A DNA stretch of 64,000 bases, taken from the NCBI RefSeq assembly GCF_014197615.1, contig NZ_JACIFY010000025.1, forward strand, positions 20,337-84,336. Direction: 5' to 3'. Each line of letters begins with the position of its first letter. Within the stretch, counting starts at the first letter, position 1. Position numbers and translations under genes: made by a program. Below the pieces are notes generated by a model. It saw nothing but the letters and a program-made list of their open reading frames with translations. It did not search any database and was not told the origin of the DNA. This document shows, piece after piece, positions 38,989-47,390 of the stretch. This stretch comes from Rhizobium esperanzae (GTDB lineage: Bacteria > Pseudomonadota > Alphaproteobacteria > Rhizobiales > Rhizobiaceae).

Positions 38989-39327
38989 CTAGTTTGCCGA
39001 CAGGAAGTCCGTTTTCACGTACCCCCTGCAACCACCGAAGGCAGCATTGCTTGCCCGCACATACGCAACCGATTTCTCACGCCTAATGACTTCGGCCTTG
39101 ATTCCCGGCGGAACGATGCATTCTAAATTCGGCGACGTGACATTCTCAGCCCCAATCGACGCGCGCGCCTTGCGAGCAGCATCGGCTGTCTTCCAAACGC
39201 CAACGTCATTGCCCAGCTGAGCACTTAATCCCCCTGGCGCGCGGAGCTTGTACCGCTCCCCCGCAACTGTCGGCGAGGCGGCGAGCATGGCTGCGGCAAG
39301 GACAACGTATCCCAAATGTCGTTTCAT
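38989..39327 (-). CDS. Small secreted protein inserted between sdhA and sdhB
   Basis: A 112-aa protein with a signal peptide (MKRHLGYVVLAAAMLAASPTVAG). The mature part has two cysteines (C70, C100) that could form a disulfide, and basic, short SH3-like strand patterns (RYKLRAPGG, VIRREKSVAYVRAS, GYVKTDFLS). Codon use and base content (ATACGCAACCGATTTCTCACG) look less GC-rich than its neighbours. It starts 2 bp after sdhA and ends 9 bp before sdhB. No family recognised; a late insertion into the operon is likely. Confidence 0.75.
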   Translation of the reverse strand: MKRHLGYVVLAAAMLAASPTVAGERYKLRAPGGLSAQLGNDVGVWKTADAARKARASIGAENVTSPNLECIVPPGIKAEVIRREKSVAYVRASNAAFGGCRGYVKTDFLSAN

Positions 39328-39329
39328 GA

Positions 39330-41171
39330 TCAGTACACTCGCGCCTTCGGCTCGATCTTGTGCGGATCGATGCCTTCGGCGATGAGCTCGGTGTGAACCG
39401 GCCGATAATCGAGCTTCACATTGCCCGCCTCGTTCACCCAGGCAAGCGTGTGCTTGCGCCAGTTGAGGTCGTCGCGGCCGGCGAATGCACCTTCGGTATA
39501 ATCCTCGCGGGCATGCGAACCGCGGCTCTCCTTGCGGGCCTCGGCGCCGTAGATCGTCGTGATGGCATTGGCCATCAGGTTCTGCAGTTCGAGCGTTTCC
39601 ACCAGGTCGGAGTTCCAGACCATCGAACGGTCGGTGACCTTGATATCCTGCATCTCGCCCCAGATCGCCGAAATGCGCCGGCAGCCGGATTCCAGCGAGT
39701 CCTGCGTGCGGAACACGGCAGCGTCTTCCTGCATGGCGCGCTGCATCTTCTCGCGCAGCACAGCCGTCGGCGTGCCGCCGCTGGCGTGACGCAGACCGTC
39801 GAAGCGGTCCATGATCCTGTCGCAGGCAGCGACGTTGAGATGCGGGGTGGGCGCTGCGCGGTCGATGACTTCGCCGGCGCGGATCGCAGCGGCGCGGCCG
39901 AAGACCACGAGGTCGATCAGCGAGTTGGAGCCGAGGCGGTTGGCACCGTGCACCGAGGCGCAGCCGGCCTCGCCGACAGCCATCAGGCCGGGGATGATCC
40001 GCTCCGGATTGGCGCTGTCGGCGTTCAGCACTTCGCCCCAATAATTGGTGGGAATGCCGCCCATATTGTAGTGAACGGTCGGCAGAACCGGGATCGGCTC
40101 GCGGGTGACGTCGACGCCGGCAAAGATCTTGGCGCTCTCGGAAATCCCCGGCAGACGCTCATGCAGAACGGCCGGATCGAGATGGTCGAGATGCAGGAAG
40201 ATGTGATCCTTGTTCTTGCCGACGCCGCGGCCTTCGCGGATCTCCAGCGTCATGCAGCGCGAAACGACGTCGCGCGAGGCTAGGTCCTTGGCCGAAGGCG
40301 CATAACGCTCCATGAAGCGTTCGCCCTCGGAATTGACGAGGTAACCGCCTTCGCCGCGTGCGCCTTCGGTGATCAGACAGCCCGAACCATAGATGCCGGT
40401 CGGGTGGAACTGCACGAATTCCATGTCCTGCAGCGGCAGGCCGGCACGCGCCACCATGCCGCCGCCGTCGCCGGTGCAGGTATGGGCAGACGTTGCCGAG
40501 AAATAGGCGCGGCCGTAGCCGCCGGTCGCCAGCACCACCATCTTGGCGGCGAAGCGATGGATCGTGCCGTCATCGAGGCACCAGGCGACAACGCCGGTGC
40601 AGCGGCTGCCGTCTTCCGACATGATCAGGTCGAGCGCGAAATACTCGATGAAGAATTCGGCGTTGTTGCGCAACGACTGGCCATAGAGCGTGTGCAGGAT
40701 GGCGTGGCCGGTGCGGTCGGCGACGGCGCAGGTGCGCTGCACCGGCGGGCCTTCGCCGTAATTCTGCATGTGGCCGCCGAACGGACGCTGATAGATCTTG
40801 CCTTCCTCGTTGCGCGAGAACGGCACGCCGTAATGCTCGAGCTCATAGACCGCCTTCGGCGCTTCCATGGTCAGATACTGCATGGCGTCGACGTCGCCGA
40901 GCCAGTCGGAACCCTTGACGGTGTCGTAGAGGTGCCACTGCCAGCTGTCCGGCGTCATGTTGCGCAGCGAGGCGGCGATCCCGCCCTGGGCCGCGACCGT
41001 GTGCGAGCGGGTCGGGAATACCTTGGTGATGCAGGCCGTGCGGAACCCCTGCTCGGCCATGCCGAGCGTGGCGCGCAGGCCCGCGCCGCCGGCGCCGACG
41101 ACGATCACGTCATAGGAGTGATCGATATATTTGTAGGCCTTGCCGTTCTGGGCGGGTGAAGTCGGTGCCAT
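39330..41171 (-). CDS. sdhA: Succinate dehydrogenase flavoprotein subunit
   Basis: A 613-aa flavoprotein. The FAD fold starts at VIVVGAGGAGLRA, the covalent flavin histidine is in RSHTVAAQGG, and the substrate site includes HPTGIYGSGCLITEGARGEGG. It oxidises succinate to fumarate at the inner membrane. Cotranscribed with sdhD 7 bp upstream. Confidence 0.98.
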   Translation of the reverse strand: MAPTSPAQNGKAYKYIDHSYDVIVVGAGGAGLRATLGMAEQGFRTACITKVFPTRSHTVAAQGGIAASLRNMTPDSWQWHLYDTVKGSDWLGDVDAMQYLTMEAPKAVYELEHYGVPFSRNEEGKIYQRPFGGHMQNYGEGPPVQRTCAVADRTGHAILHTLYGQSLRNNAEFFIEYFALDLIMSEDGSRCTGVVAWCLDDGTIHRFAAKMVVLATGGYGRAYFSATSAHTCTGDGGGMVARAGLPLQDMEFVQFHPTGIYGSGCLITEGARGEGGYLVNSEGERFMERYAPSAKDLASRDVVSRCMTLEIREGRGVGKNKDHIFLHLDHLDPAVLHERLPGISESAKIFAGVDVTREPIPVLPTVHYNMGGIPTNYWGEVLNADSANPERIIPGLMAVGEAGCASVHGANRLGSNSLIDLVVFGRAAAIRAGEVIDRAAPTPHLNVAACDRIMDRFDGLRHASGGTPTAVLREKMQRAMQEDAAVFRTQDSLESGCRRISAIWGEMQDIKVTDRSMVWNSDLVETLELQNLMANAITTIYGAEARKESRGSHAREDYTEGAFAGRDDLNWRKHTLAWVNEAGNVKLDYRPVHTELIAEGIDPHKIEPKARVY

Positions 41172-41178
41172 ATCGAGC

Positions 41179-41559
41179 TTATCCTACGAATGCGATTTTC
41201 AGAATGGCGAAAAGACAGAGGCCGGCGATCAGGATCGCAAAGAAGGTGTTCAGCATCAGCAGCGCGATCTTGCCGAACTCGCCATGCACGTAATCCTCGA
41301 TGATGACCTGCATGCCGAGCTTCATGTGGATGACGCCCGATATCACCATCAGCCCCATGACGACCGCGACGAAGGGGTTCGACAGCGCGCGAACCACATC
41401 CGCATAAGGCGCGCCGGCATAGGCGAGCATGAAGATGACGAAGAACAGGATGAGCGGAACATTGGCGACGGCTGTCAGCCGCTGGCGCCAGAAATGGTCC
41501 GTGCCGTCCTTGGCGGAGCCGAGCCCGCGAACCTTGCCGAGGGGGGTGCGCATATCCAT
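41179..41559 (-). CDS. sdhD: Succinate dehydrogenase membrane anchor SdhD
   Basis: A 126-aa anchor with three membrane helices. The heme-ligand histidine is likely in GVIHMKLGMQVIIEDYVHGEFGK, which also carries the family's HxxxGxxxxxxDY pattern. It helps bind ubiquinone. The N-terminal MDMRTPLGKVRGLGSAKDGT is typical of alphaproteobacteria; M3 is an alternative start. Confidence 0.93.
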   Translation of the reverse strand: MDMRTPLGKVRGLGSAKDGTDHFWRQRLTAVANVPLILFFVIFMLAYAGAPYADVVRALSNPFVAVVMGLMVISGVIHMKLGMQVIIEDYVHGEFGKIALLMLNTFFAILIAGLCLFAILKIAFVG

Positions 41560-41569
41560 GATAGGACCT

Positions 41570-41965
41570 TCAGAAGCGAATGAGGAAGCCGATCACCCAG
41601 ACCAGCACGGTCAGACTGAGCGACCCGATGACGTTGGCGATGGCGAGCTTGGTCGAGAACTCCTTCTCGAAGCCATAACCGAGATCCCACATGAAGTGGC
41701 GGAAACCGCCGAGCATGTGATGCAGCAGCGCCCAGGTATAACCGAGCAGCACGAACTTGCCGAGGAGGCTGCCGAGCACCCAGTTGGCCCAGTCATAGGA
41801 GCCCTGGCCGCTTGCCGCTGCGATCAGCCACCAGGCGACCAGCAGCGTGCCGACGTAGAGCGCGCCACCGGTAATGCGGTGGACGATCGACATGACCATG
41901 GTGGGAATAGGTTTGTAGATTTGCAAATGCGGCGACAGGGGCCGATTATTTGTCACGTTCGCCAT
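41570..41965 (-). CDS. sdhC: Succinate dehydrogenase cytochrome b556 subunit
   Basis: A 131-aa anchor with three helices. RPLSPHLQIYKPIPTMVMSIVHRITG at the N-terminus and HHMLGGFRHFMWD (heme-ligand region) are the family signatures. The start MANVTNN is chosen over a 15-residue extension. First gene of the sdhCDA-X-B set. Confidence 0.95.
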   Translation of the reverse strand: MANVTNNRPLSPHLQIYKPIPTMVMSIVHRITGGALYVGTLLVAWWLIAAASGQGSYDWANWVLGSLLGKFVLLGYTWALLHHMLGGFRHFMWDLGYGFEKEFSTKLAIANVIGSLSLTVLVWVIGFLIRF

Positions 41966-42403
41966 CAGAACCTCGCGGCGGCTTCTCTGCGCTCCCGGAT
42001 TTCGGAGCATGCTCAGTCAACCACACGAATGACAAAATTCTCTGTGTGCGTTGCATCAATTGCGACGTTTAATCACCGAAAACGCCGACGACAAGCACAA
42101 TCGCTGTCTGCTTTTAATTTAATCGATTCGGGTTACCGGGAAGTTTGCCGGCGTGAGCAACTCCAGGAAAATCCGAAGCGGCTTTCCCGGGCAAGACGCG
42201 ACGCGATTTTGCCGGCGAGAGAGCAAAAACCAATGATTGGAGGGGGTCTGCGCCTCGACGGGAAACTGAGGCCTTCTCACAAAACTGGCCTTTTGCGCTC
42301 AATATTTATCGCGTTCTTCCCCTGCACATGGACAAGCCACGGCTTTTGGCGCAATCTGGCGTTAACGATTTGTTAACGATTGGATTTTCGGAGGCCGGCG
42401 TCC
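41966..42403. other. 438-bp intergenic region between sdhC and a divergent secreted-protein gene
   Basis: No coding frame with family content is visible. It must hold the sdhCDAB promoter, but I could not pick a convincing -35/-10 pair. At its right end is a CtrA-type box (42362-42376) in front of the plus-strand gene at 42404. Confidence 0.6.
42362..42376 (+). promoter_or_regulatory. CtrA-type box TTAA-N7-TTAA
   Basis: TTAA-CGATTTG-TTAA, followed by CGATT, a perfect full CtrA site 27 bp upstream of the gene at 42404. CtrA is the cell-cycle response regulator of alphaproteobacteria; actual binding is inferred. Confidence 0.6.
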
Positions 42404-42898
42404 ATGTTTCGCAGTCTGTCCGTCGTCACCCTGCTTGCCCTGTCCGCGCTCGTCGCGCTTCCGGCTACGGCCGGCGAGCGCCGCCACGGGGAGCGCTTTT
42501 TCGGCCATCGCCACAATTTCCACAACGGATTGTTTCTTGGCGAACGTGCGGGCTGGCGCAATCGCGGCCTCCGTTTCGATCATGCTTTCGGCCCCCGATA
42601 CGTCAGGGACCGGATGCCGTTCCTGAAGCGGTTTTCATCCCCGGCGACAAATCGCATCGCCCGCGGCCCTCTGGTCATCATCGCACCCCAGGCGCCGGGC
42701 GGCGACAGCGGCGGCACCTATTCCGGCTCCTCCTATGCCTTTCAGGTCGACGGCGGAACTTATGTCGGCGGCAACGGCTATGGATATGGTCCCGCGGTGC
42801 GGCTCGAGCCGCAGGCCCCGAAGGCGAAGGTCATCGACGTCGCCGTCCAGGACGACCCTTGCGCCTACGAAGCCAATGTCTGCGTCATCCGGCCTTGA
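42404..42898 (+). CDS. Secreted glycine-rich protein, possibly CtrA-controlled
   Basis: A 164-aa protein with a signal peptide (FRSLSVVTLLALSALVALPATAG). The mature part is basic at first (GERRHGERFFGHRHNFHNG) and then Gly/Tyr-rich (GGTYVGGNGYGYGPAVRLEPQ). Two cysteines near the end (PCAYEANVC) may form a disulfide. The start MFRSLSV has GGAGG upstream. No family recognised. The CtrA box in front and the export signal suggest a cell-cycle-timed envelope protein. Confidence 0.75.
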   Translation: MFRSLSVVTLLALSALVALPATAGERRHGERFFGHRHNFHNGLFLGERAGWRNRGLRFDHAFGPRYVRDRMPFLKRFSSPATNRIARGPLVIIAPQAPGGDSGGTYSGSSYAFQVDGGTYVGGNGYGYGPAVRLEPQAPKAKVIDVAVQDDPCAYEANVCVIRP

Positions 42899-42901
42899 TC
42901 T

Positions 42902-43555
42902 TCAGGAACCGGCGCCGAAGCGCCACACCGTCGTCTTCTTGATTTCGCTATCCTCCAGCGCCCGCGTTACCGGCACTTCATAGACCGCGCAGAATTCCAG
43001 CCGATCTCTCGGCAGGTAGCTGCGGCCGGGGTCGCCGACCAGCACCAGTTTGCCGTCGGCCGCCAGGCTCGCGAGCCAGGGAACGAGTGCCGCGGCAAAA
43101 GCGCTGTCGTAGAAGACGTCGCCGGCAAGCACGATATCCGCATCGACGGCCTTGCCGATCAGGTCGGCGCCGGTAAATCCGAGCGAAACGTGGTTGGCCT
43201 GCGCATTCAGCCGGACTGCGGCCTCCGCCCAGGGATCGATATCGCAGGCCGTGACCTCAAGGGCGCCGGCGATGACGGCCGCAATGCCGACGAGACCGGA
43301 CCCGCTGGCGAAATCCAGCACGGTCTTGCCCTGCACCATCTCCGTGTTATCGAGGATGTAGCGCGCCAGCCCCTGTCCGCCCGCCCAGGCAAAAGCCCAG
43401 AAAGGCGGCGGCAGGCCGATCGCTTCCAGTTCCTCCTCCGTCTTCAGCCACAGCTCATGCGCTTCGCTTGCCAGATGCAGCGAAATCTCCGGCACATGCG
43501 GCGGCGCCATCACGCTGGTATTGGCGCGGATGAAGGCTTCGGGATCGGTTTTCAA
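42902..43555 (-). CDS. Class I SAM-dependent methyltransferase
   Basis: A 217-aa methyltransferase of the Nnt1/ETFB-lysine methyltransferase type. The SAM motif is VLDFASGSGLVGIAAVIAGA, with DID as the acidic loop (VTACDIDPWAE), and ADIVLAGDVFYDS as the post-II motif. The start is a TTG that overlaps the upstream EVE gene stop (TTGA); the upstream extension lies inside that gene. Possible protein-lysine substrate; uncertain. Confidence 0.8.
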   Translation of the reverse strand: MKTDPEAFIRANTSVMAPPHVPEISLHLASEAHELWLKTEEELEAIGLPPPFWAFAWAGGQGLARYILDNTEMVQGKTVLDFASGSGLVGIAAVIAGALEVTACDIDPWAEAAVRLNAQANHVSLGFTGADLIGKAVDADIVLAGDVFYDSAFAAALVPWLASLAADGKLVLVGDPGRSYLPRDRLEFCAVYEVPVTRALEDSEIKKTTVWRFGAGS

Positions 43556-43983
43556 CGCGGCGGATTGTCCAGCCCGCCCATGCGGCAGACTTCGAGATAT
43601 TCCTCCTCGGTCACCGGCTGCACCGAAAGCCGCATCGAGGTGACGAGCGCCATCTTGGCCAGCTTCTCGCTCGCCTTCACATCCTTCAGCGTCACCGGCT
43701 TCGGCATATCCATGACCGCGCGGATATCGACGCAATCCCACTTCGGATCGTCCTTGGCGGTGGAATCGGGATGCGACAGCGTGCAGACTTCGACAATGCC
43801 GACGATCTCCAACCCGTCATTGGAGTGATAGAAGAACCCCTTGTCGCCGATCTGCATCGCCCGCATGTTGTTGCGCGCCAGATAGTTGCGCACGCCGGTC
43901 CATTCCGTGCCCTTGGCGCCGGCAGCCTTCTGCTGCTCCCAGGACCAGGCAGCGGGTTCGGATTTATAGAGCCAGTGCGCCAT
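43552..43983 (-). CDS. EVE-domain protein (thymocyte nuclear protein 1 family)
   Basis: A 143-aa EVE domain: WLYKSEPAAWSWEQQ, WTGVRNYLARNNMRAMQIGDKGFFYHSN and GIVEV are the hallmark segments. EVE domains read modified nucleobases in DNA or RNA and often sit in restriction or regulatory genes; here it stands alone as the ancient single-domain form. It overlaps the methyltransferase start by TTGA. Confidence 0.92.
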   Translation of the reverse strand: MAHWLYKSEPAAWSWEQQKAAGAKGTEWTGVRNYLARNNMRAMQIGDKGFFYHSNDGLEIVGIVEVCTLSHPDSTAKDDPKWDCVDIRAVMDMPKPVTLKDVKASEKLAKMALVTSMRLSVQPVTEEEYLEVCRMGGLDNPPR

Positions 43984-43985
43984 GC

Positions 43986-44279
43986 TTATGCTTCCGGTTT
44001 GTTGAAGACCCAGTTGTAGGCCTTGACGTCGACGCTTTCGAACAGACCGGCCTTGGTGTAAGGATCGGCATCGGCAAGCGCACGCGCCGCCTCCTTTGTC
44101 GCAGCTTCGACGATGATCAGGCTGCCGCAGGCTTTGCCCTCGTCATCCAGAAACGGGCCGGCGATCTTCAATATGCCCTCGGCATTCAGCCCGTTCAGAT
44201 ACTCGAGATGCGTCGGGCGCGTCTCCATGCGCACATTCAGATGTCCGGGCTTGTCCTTGCAGAGAAGGGCGAAAAGCAT
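43986..44279 (-). CDS. YciI-family protein
   Basis: A 97-aa YCII protein: ALLCKDKPGHLNVRMETRPTHLEYLN holds the conserved His, and GPFLDDEGKACGSLIIVEAATKEAARALADADPY is the typical end. The role in vivo is unclear. It lies 9 bp downstream of gpsA and 2 bp upstream of the EVE gene; this YciI-EVE pairing is common in alphaproteobacteria. Confidence 0.92.
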   Translation of the reverse strand: MLFALLCKDKPGHLNVRMETRPTHLEYLNGLNAEGILKIAGPFLDDEGKACGSLIIVEAATKEAARALADADPYTKAGLFESVDVKAYNWVFNKPEA

Positions 44280-44288
44280 GTCTGTCTC

Positions 44289-45272
44289 CTATTCGGTGGT
44301 GATCGGGCGCGTCATCAGCTGTTCTATCGCCTCTGATATATCGAGCCTGCCGTCGATGATGGCGGACACGGCATCGGTGATCGGCATGCTGATCGCAAGC
44401 TCTGCCGCAAGCCGCGCGGCGACGGAGGCGGCAAGCGCGCCTTCGACCAGCGCGCCCTGCAGCGGATCGACCTTTTCGCCGCGCCCGAGCGCGATGCCGA
44501 AGCGCAAGTTTCGCGATTGATGGCTGGTCGCCGTCAGCACCAGATCGCCGAGGCCGGAAAGCCCGCGCACCGTATCGGCCTGGCCGCCCTTGGCGACGAC
44601 GAAACGCGACATTTCCGCAAGGCCGCGGGCAATCAGTGCTGCGCGGGCGGAATCGCCGATGCCGCGGCCTTCGACAATGCCGCAGGCGATCGCCAGTACG
44701 TTCTTCAGCGCGCCGCCGAGCTGAACGCCGATCCGGTCATTAGAGGCGTAGAGCCGAAAAGTCCGGCCGGATATCGCCTGCGCAAGCCGCTCCGCCGTCT
44801 CCATGTCTTCAGCCGCGATCGCCATCGCCGTCGGCAGGCCCTTGGCGATATCGGCGGCAAAACCCGGGCCGGACAGCACCGCGATGGAATGGTCCGGCAG
44901 TTCCCGTTCCAGCATATCGGTCAGAAGATTGCCGGTCGCCCGCTCGATGCCCTTGGCGCAGGTGACGACCACAGCGTCTTTGGCAAGATAGGGGCCGTAT
45001 TGCCGCGCCGCATCGGCCTGCGCCTGCGACGGCATCGCAAAGAGCACGATGGAGGCGTCGGCAATCGCATCCGCCTCGGCGGAAAATTTGAGCGTATCGG
45101 GCAGGAGAATGCCCGGCAGCACCGCGTCATGCAGGCGTTCGGCCTTCAGATCTGCAATTAGCGACGGATCGCGACCGACAAGCGTCACCGCGCTGCGGCC
45201 GGCAAGGGCGATGACGGCGGCAAGCGCCGTGCCGAAAGCCCCAGATCCGACGACGGCGATGTTTTCGCTCAT
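44289..45272 (-). CDS. gpsA: Glycerol-3-phosphate dehydrogenase [NAD(P)+]
   Basis: A 327-aa enzyme: VVGSGAFGTALA dinucleotide motif at residues 6-17, the catalytic lysine in GGALKNVLAIACGIVEG near 186, and LSGPGFAADIAKG. It makes sn-glycerol-3-phosphate for phospholipids. The ATG overlaps the tsaD stop by ATGA. Confidence 0.96.
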   Translation of the reverse strand: MSENIAVVGSGAFGTALAAVIALAGRSAVTLVGRDPSLIADLKAERLHDAVLPGILLPDTLKFSAEADAIADASIVLFAMPSQAQADAARQYGPYLAKDAVVVTCAKGIERATGNLLTDMLERELPDHSIAVLSGPGFAADIAKGLPTAMAIAAEDMETAERLAQAISGRTFRLYASNDRIGVQLGGALKNVLAIACGIVEGRGIGDSARAALIARGLAEMSRFVVAKGGQADTVRGLSGLGDLVLTATSHQSRNLRFGIALGRGEKVDPLQGALVEGALAASVAARLAAELAISMPITDAVSAIIDGRLDISEAIEQLMTRPITTE

Positions 45273-46381
45273 GCCTTGGCCCCTCGTTTTCCGAATCCGA
45301 TCAGCGTTTCCGCATTGGAATCGAGCGGCCAGCGCGAACGCGGCTGGACGTCGAGCGGATCAGGCGCCGCACCTGTCGCCATCCGCTCCAGCCCCGCCCA
45401 GGCGATCATCACCGCGTTGTCGGTGCAGAGGCTGAGCGGCGGCGCGATGAAGCGGAAGCCGTTCTTGTCGCAAAGCGCCTGCAATGTGGCGCGCAATTCG
45501 AGATTGGCGGCGACACCGCCGGCAACGACCAGCGCCGGCTTCTCATCGGTCGATGGGCCGGTCGCCGCTGGAAATTCCATCTTGAACCGTTGCAGGCCGC
45601 GGCCGATGCGGTCCTTCAGCGTGCGCGAAATCGCCATCTGGAACGAGGCGCAGATATCCGCCACGTCCTGATCGCTGAGCGGCGCAATATCCTGTGCCGC
45701 CTGCCGCACCGCGGTCTTCAGGCCGGAGAAGGAGAAGTCGAGCCTTGCCTCGCCGACCAGCGGCCGTGGAAACGCGAAACGATCGGGATTGCCCTCCCGC
45801 GCCATCCGCTCCACCGCCGGGCCGCCGGGATAGGGCAGGCCGAGCAGCTTTGCCGTCTTGTCGAAGGCCTCGCCGAGCGCATCGTCGATCGTCGTGCCCC
45901 AGCGCTGGTAATCTCCGACGCCACGCACCAGGATAAGCTGGGTATGGCCGCCGGAGACGAGCAGCATCAGATAGGGAAACGAAAGCCCGTCCGTCAGCCG
46001 CGCCGTCAGCGCGTGGCCTTCGAGATGGTTGACCGCATAGAGCGGCTTGCCGGCAGCCCTGGCGATCGCCTTGCCGGTCATCAACCCCACCAGCAGCCCG
46101 CCGATCAACCCCGGCCCCGAGGTGGCGGCAATGGCATCGACCTCGGCGAGCGACACATTGGCGCGCGTCAGCGCCTCCTCGATCAGCTCGTCCAGCGCCT
46201 CGACATGGGCGCGCGCGGCAATCTCCGGCACCACGCCGCCATAGCCGCTGTGCTCGTCGAGCTGGGAGAGCACTACATCCGACAGCACCCTGGAATGCCC
46301 GTCCGCATCGCGCTCGACGACGGCGGCGGCGGTCTCGTCGCAGCTCGTTTCGATGCCAAGGATGCGCAGAAAGGGAACCAT
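45269..46381 (-). CDS. tsaD: tRNA N6-threonylcarbamoyladenosine transferase TsaD
   Basis: A 370-aa ASKHA-fold protein: GIETSCDETAAAVV at the N-terminus, the metal motif NHLEGHAL near residue 114, VSGGHTQL, and VVAGGVAANLELR. It adds threonylcarbamoyl to A37 of ANN-reading tRNAs with TsaB and TsaE. The start MVPFLRI is preferred to a very long upstream extension. Divergent from hemC across 72 bp. Confidence 0.96.
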   Translation of the reverse strand: MVPFLRILGIETSCDETAAAVVERDADGHSRVLSDVVLSQLDEHSGYGGVVPEIAARAHVEALDELIEEALTRANVSLAEVDAIAATSGPGLIGGLLVGLMTGKAIARAAGKPLYAVNHLEGHALTARLTDGLSFPYLMLLVSGGHTQLILVRGVGDYQRWGTTIDDALGEAFDKTAKLLGLPYPGGPAVERMAREGNPDRFAFPRPLVGEARLDFSFSGLKTAVRQAAQDIAPLSDQDVADICASFQMAISRTLKDRIGRGLQRFKMEFPAATGPSTDEKPALVVAGGVAANLELRATLQALCDKNGFRFIAPPLSLCTDNAVMIAWAGLERMATGAAPDPLDVQPRSRWPLDSNAETLIGFGKRGAKA

Positions 46382-46453
46382 GAGGCCTGTTCGTTGATTG
46401 CGATGGGATGGAAACCCGTTTACGAGAACTCCGGTAACAACGGAATAGAGCGG

Positions 46454-47383
46454 ATGCAAACAAAACCTTTCCGGATCGGCACGCGCGGCAGCCCGCTGGC
46501 GCTCGCCCAGGCGCACGAGGCCCGCGACAGGCTGATGGCGGCCCATCACCTGCCCGAGGAAATGTTCGAGATCGTCGTGCTGACGACCAAGGGCGACCGC
46601 ATCACCGACCGGTCGCTCTCCGAAATCGGCGGCAAGGGCCTGTTCACCGAGGAACTCGAACAGAAGCTTGTCGCCGGCGAACTGGATTTCGCCGTGCACT
46701 CCGCCAAGGACATGCCGACGAATCTGCCGGACGGCCTTCATCTTTCCGCCTATCTGCCGCGCGAGGATATCCGCGACGCCGTCATCGGCCGCACCGCGCC
46801 CAAGCTGATCGACCTGCCGCATGGCGCCACCGTCGGCTCCTCGTCGCTGCGCCGCCAGGCGCTGATCCGCCGCATGCGGCCCGATATCAACGTCATCACC
46901 TTCCGCGGCCTTGTCGAAACGCGCCTGCGCAAGCTCGAAGAGGGCCAGGTCGACGCGACCCTTTTGGCGCTGGCCGGCCTGAAACGCCTCGGCAAGGTCG
47001 AGGTGATTACCGATATCCTCGACCCCGACACCTTCCCGCCGGCGCCGGCGCAGGGCGCGATCTGCATCGAAAGCCGCATCGGCGATAACAGGATCGACGA
47101 TCTGCTGGCGCCGATCAACGATGCCGCGACCTTCGACACCGTCTCCTGCGAGCGCGCCTTTCTCGCCGCCCTCGACGGCTCCTGCCGCACGCCGATCGGC
47201 GGTTATGCCGTCTGCGAAGGCGACCTGATCCGCTTCTCCGGTCTGATCATCACTCCCGACGGCCGCAGCCAGCATGCAGTGACAACCGATGGACACCGCC
47301 GCGATGCCGCCGCACTCGGCACCCGCGCCGGCCAGGAGGTGCGCGCAAGGGCCGGCAGCGCTTTCTTCGACGACTGGCACTGA
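46454..47383 (+). CDS. hemC: Porphobilinogen deaminase (hydroxymethylbilane synthase)
   Basis: A 309-aa enzyme: FRIGTRGSPLALAQA, TKGDR, the catalytic VHSAKDMP, SSSLRRQALI, and the dipyrromethane cofactor cysteine in LDGSCRTPIGGYA. It joins four porphobilinogens. The start is MQTKPFRIG at 46454. hemD follows after 7 bp. Confidence 0.96.
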   Translation: MQTKPFRIGTRGSPLALAQAHEARDRLMAAHHLPEEMFEIVVLTTKGDRITDRSLSEIGGKGLFTEELEQKLVAGELDFAVHSAKDMPTNLPDGLHLSAYLPREDIRDAVIGRTAPKLIDLPHGATVGSSSLRRQALIRRMRPDINVITFRGLVETRLRKLEEGQVDATLLALAGLKRLGKVEVITDILDPDTFPPAPAQGAICIESRIGDNRIDDLLAPINDAATFDTVSCERAFLAALDGSCRTPIGGYAVCEGDLIRFSGLIITPDGRSQHAVTTDGHRRDAAALGTRAGQEVRARAGSAFFDDWH

Positions 47384-47390
47384 GGCCACC

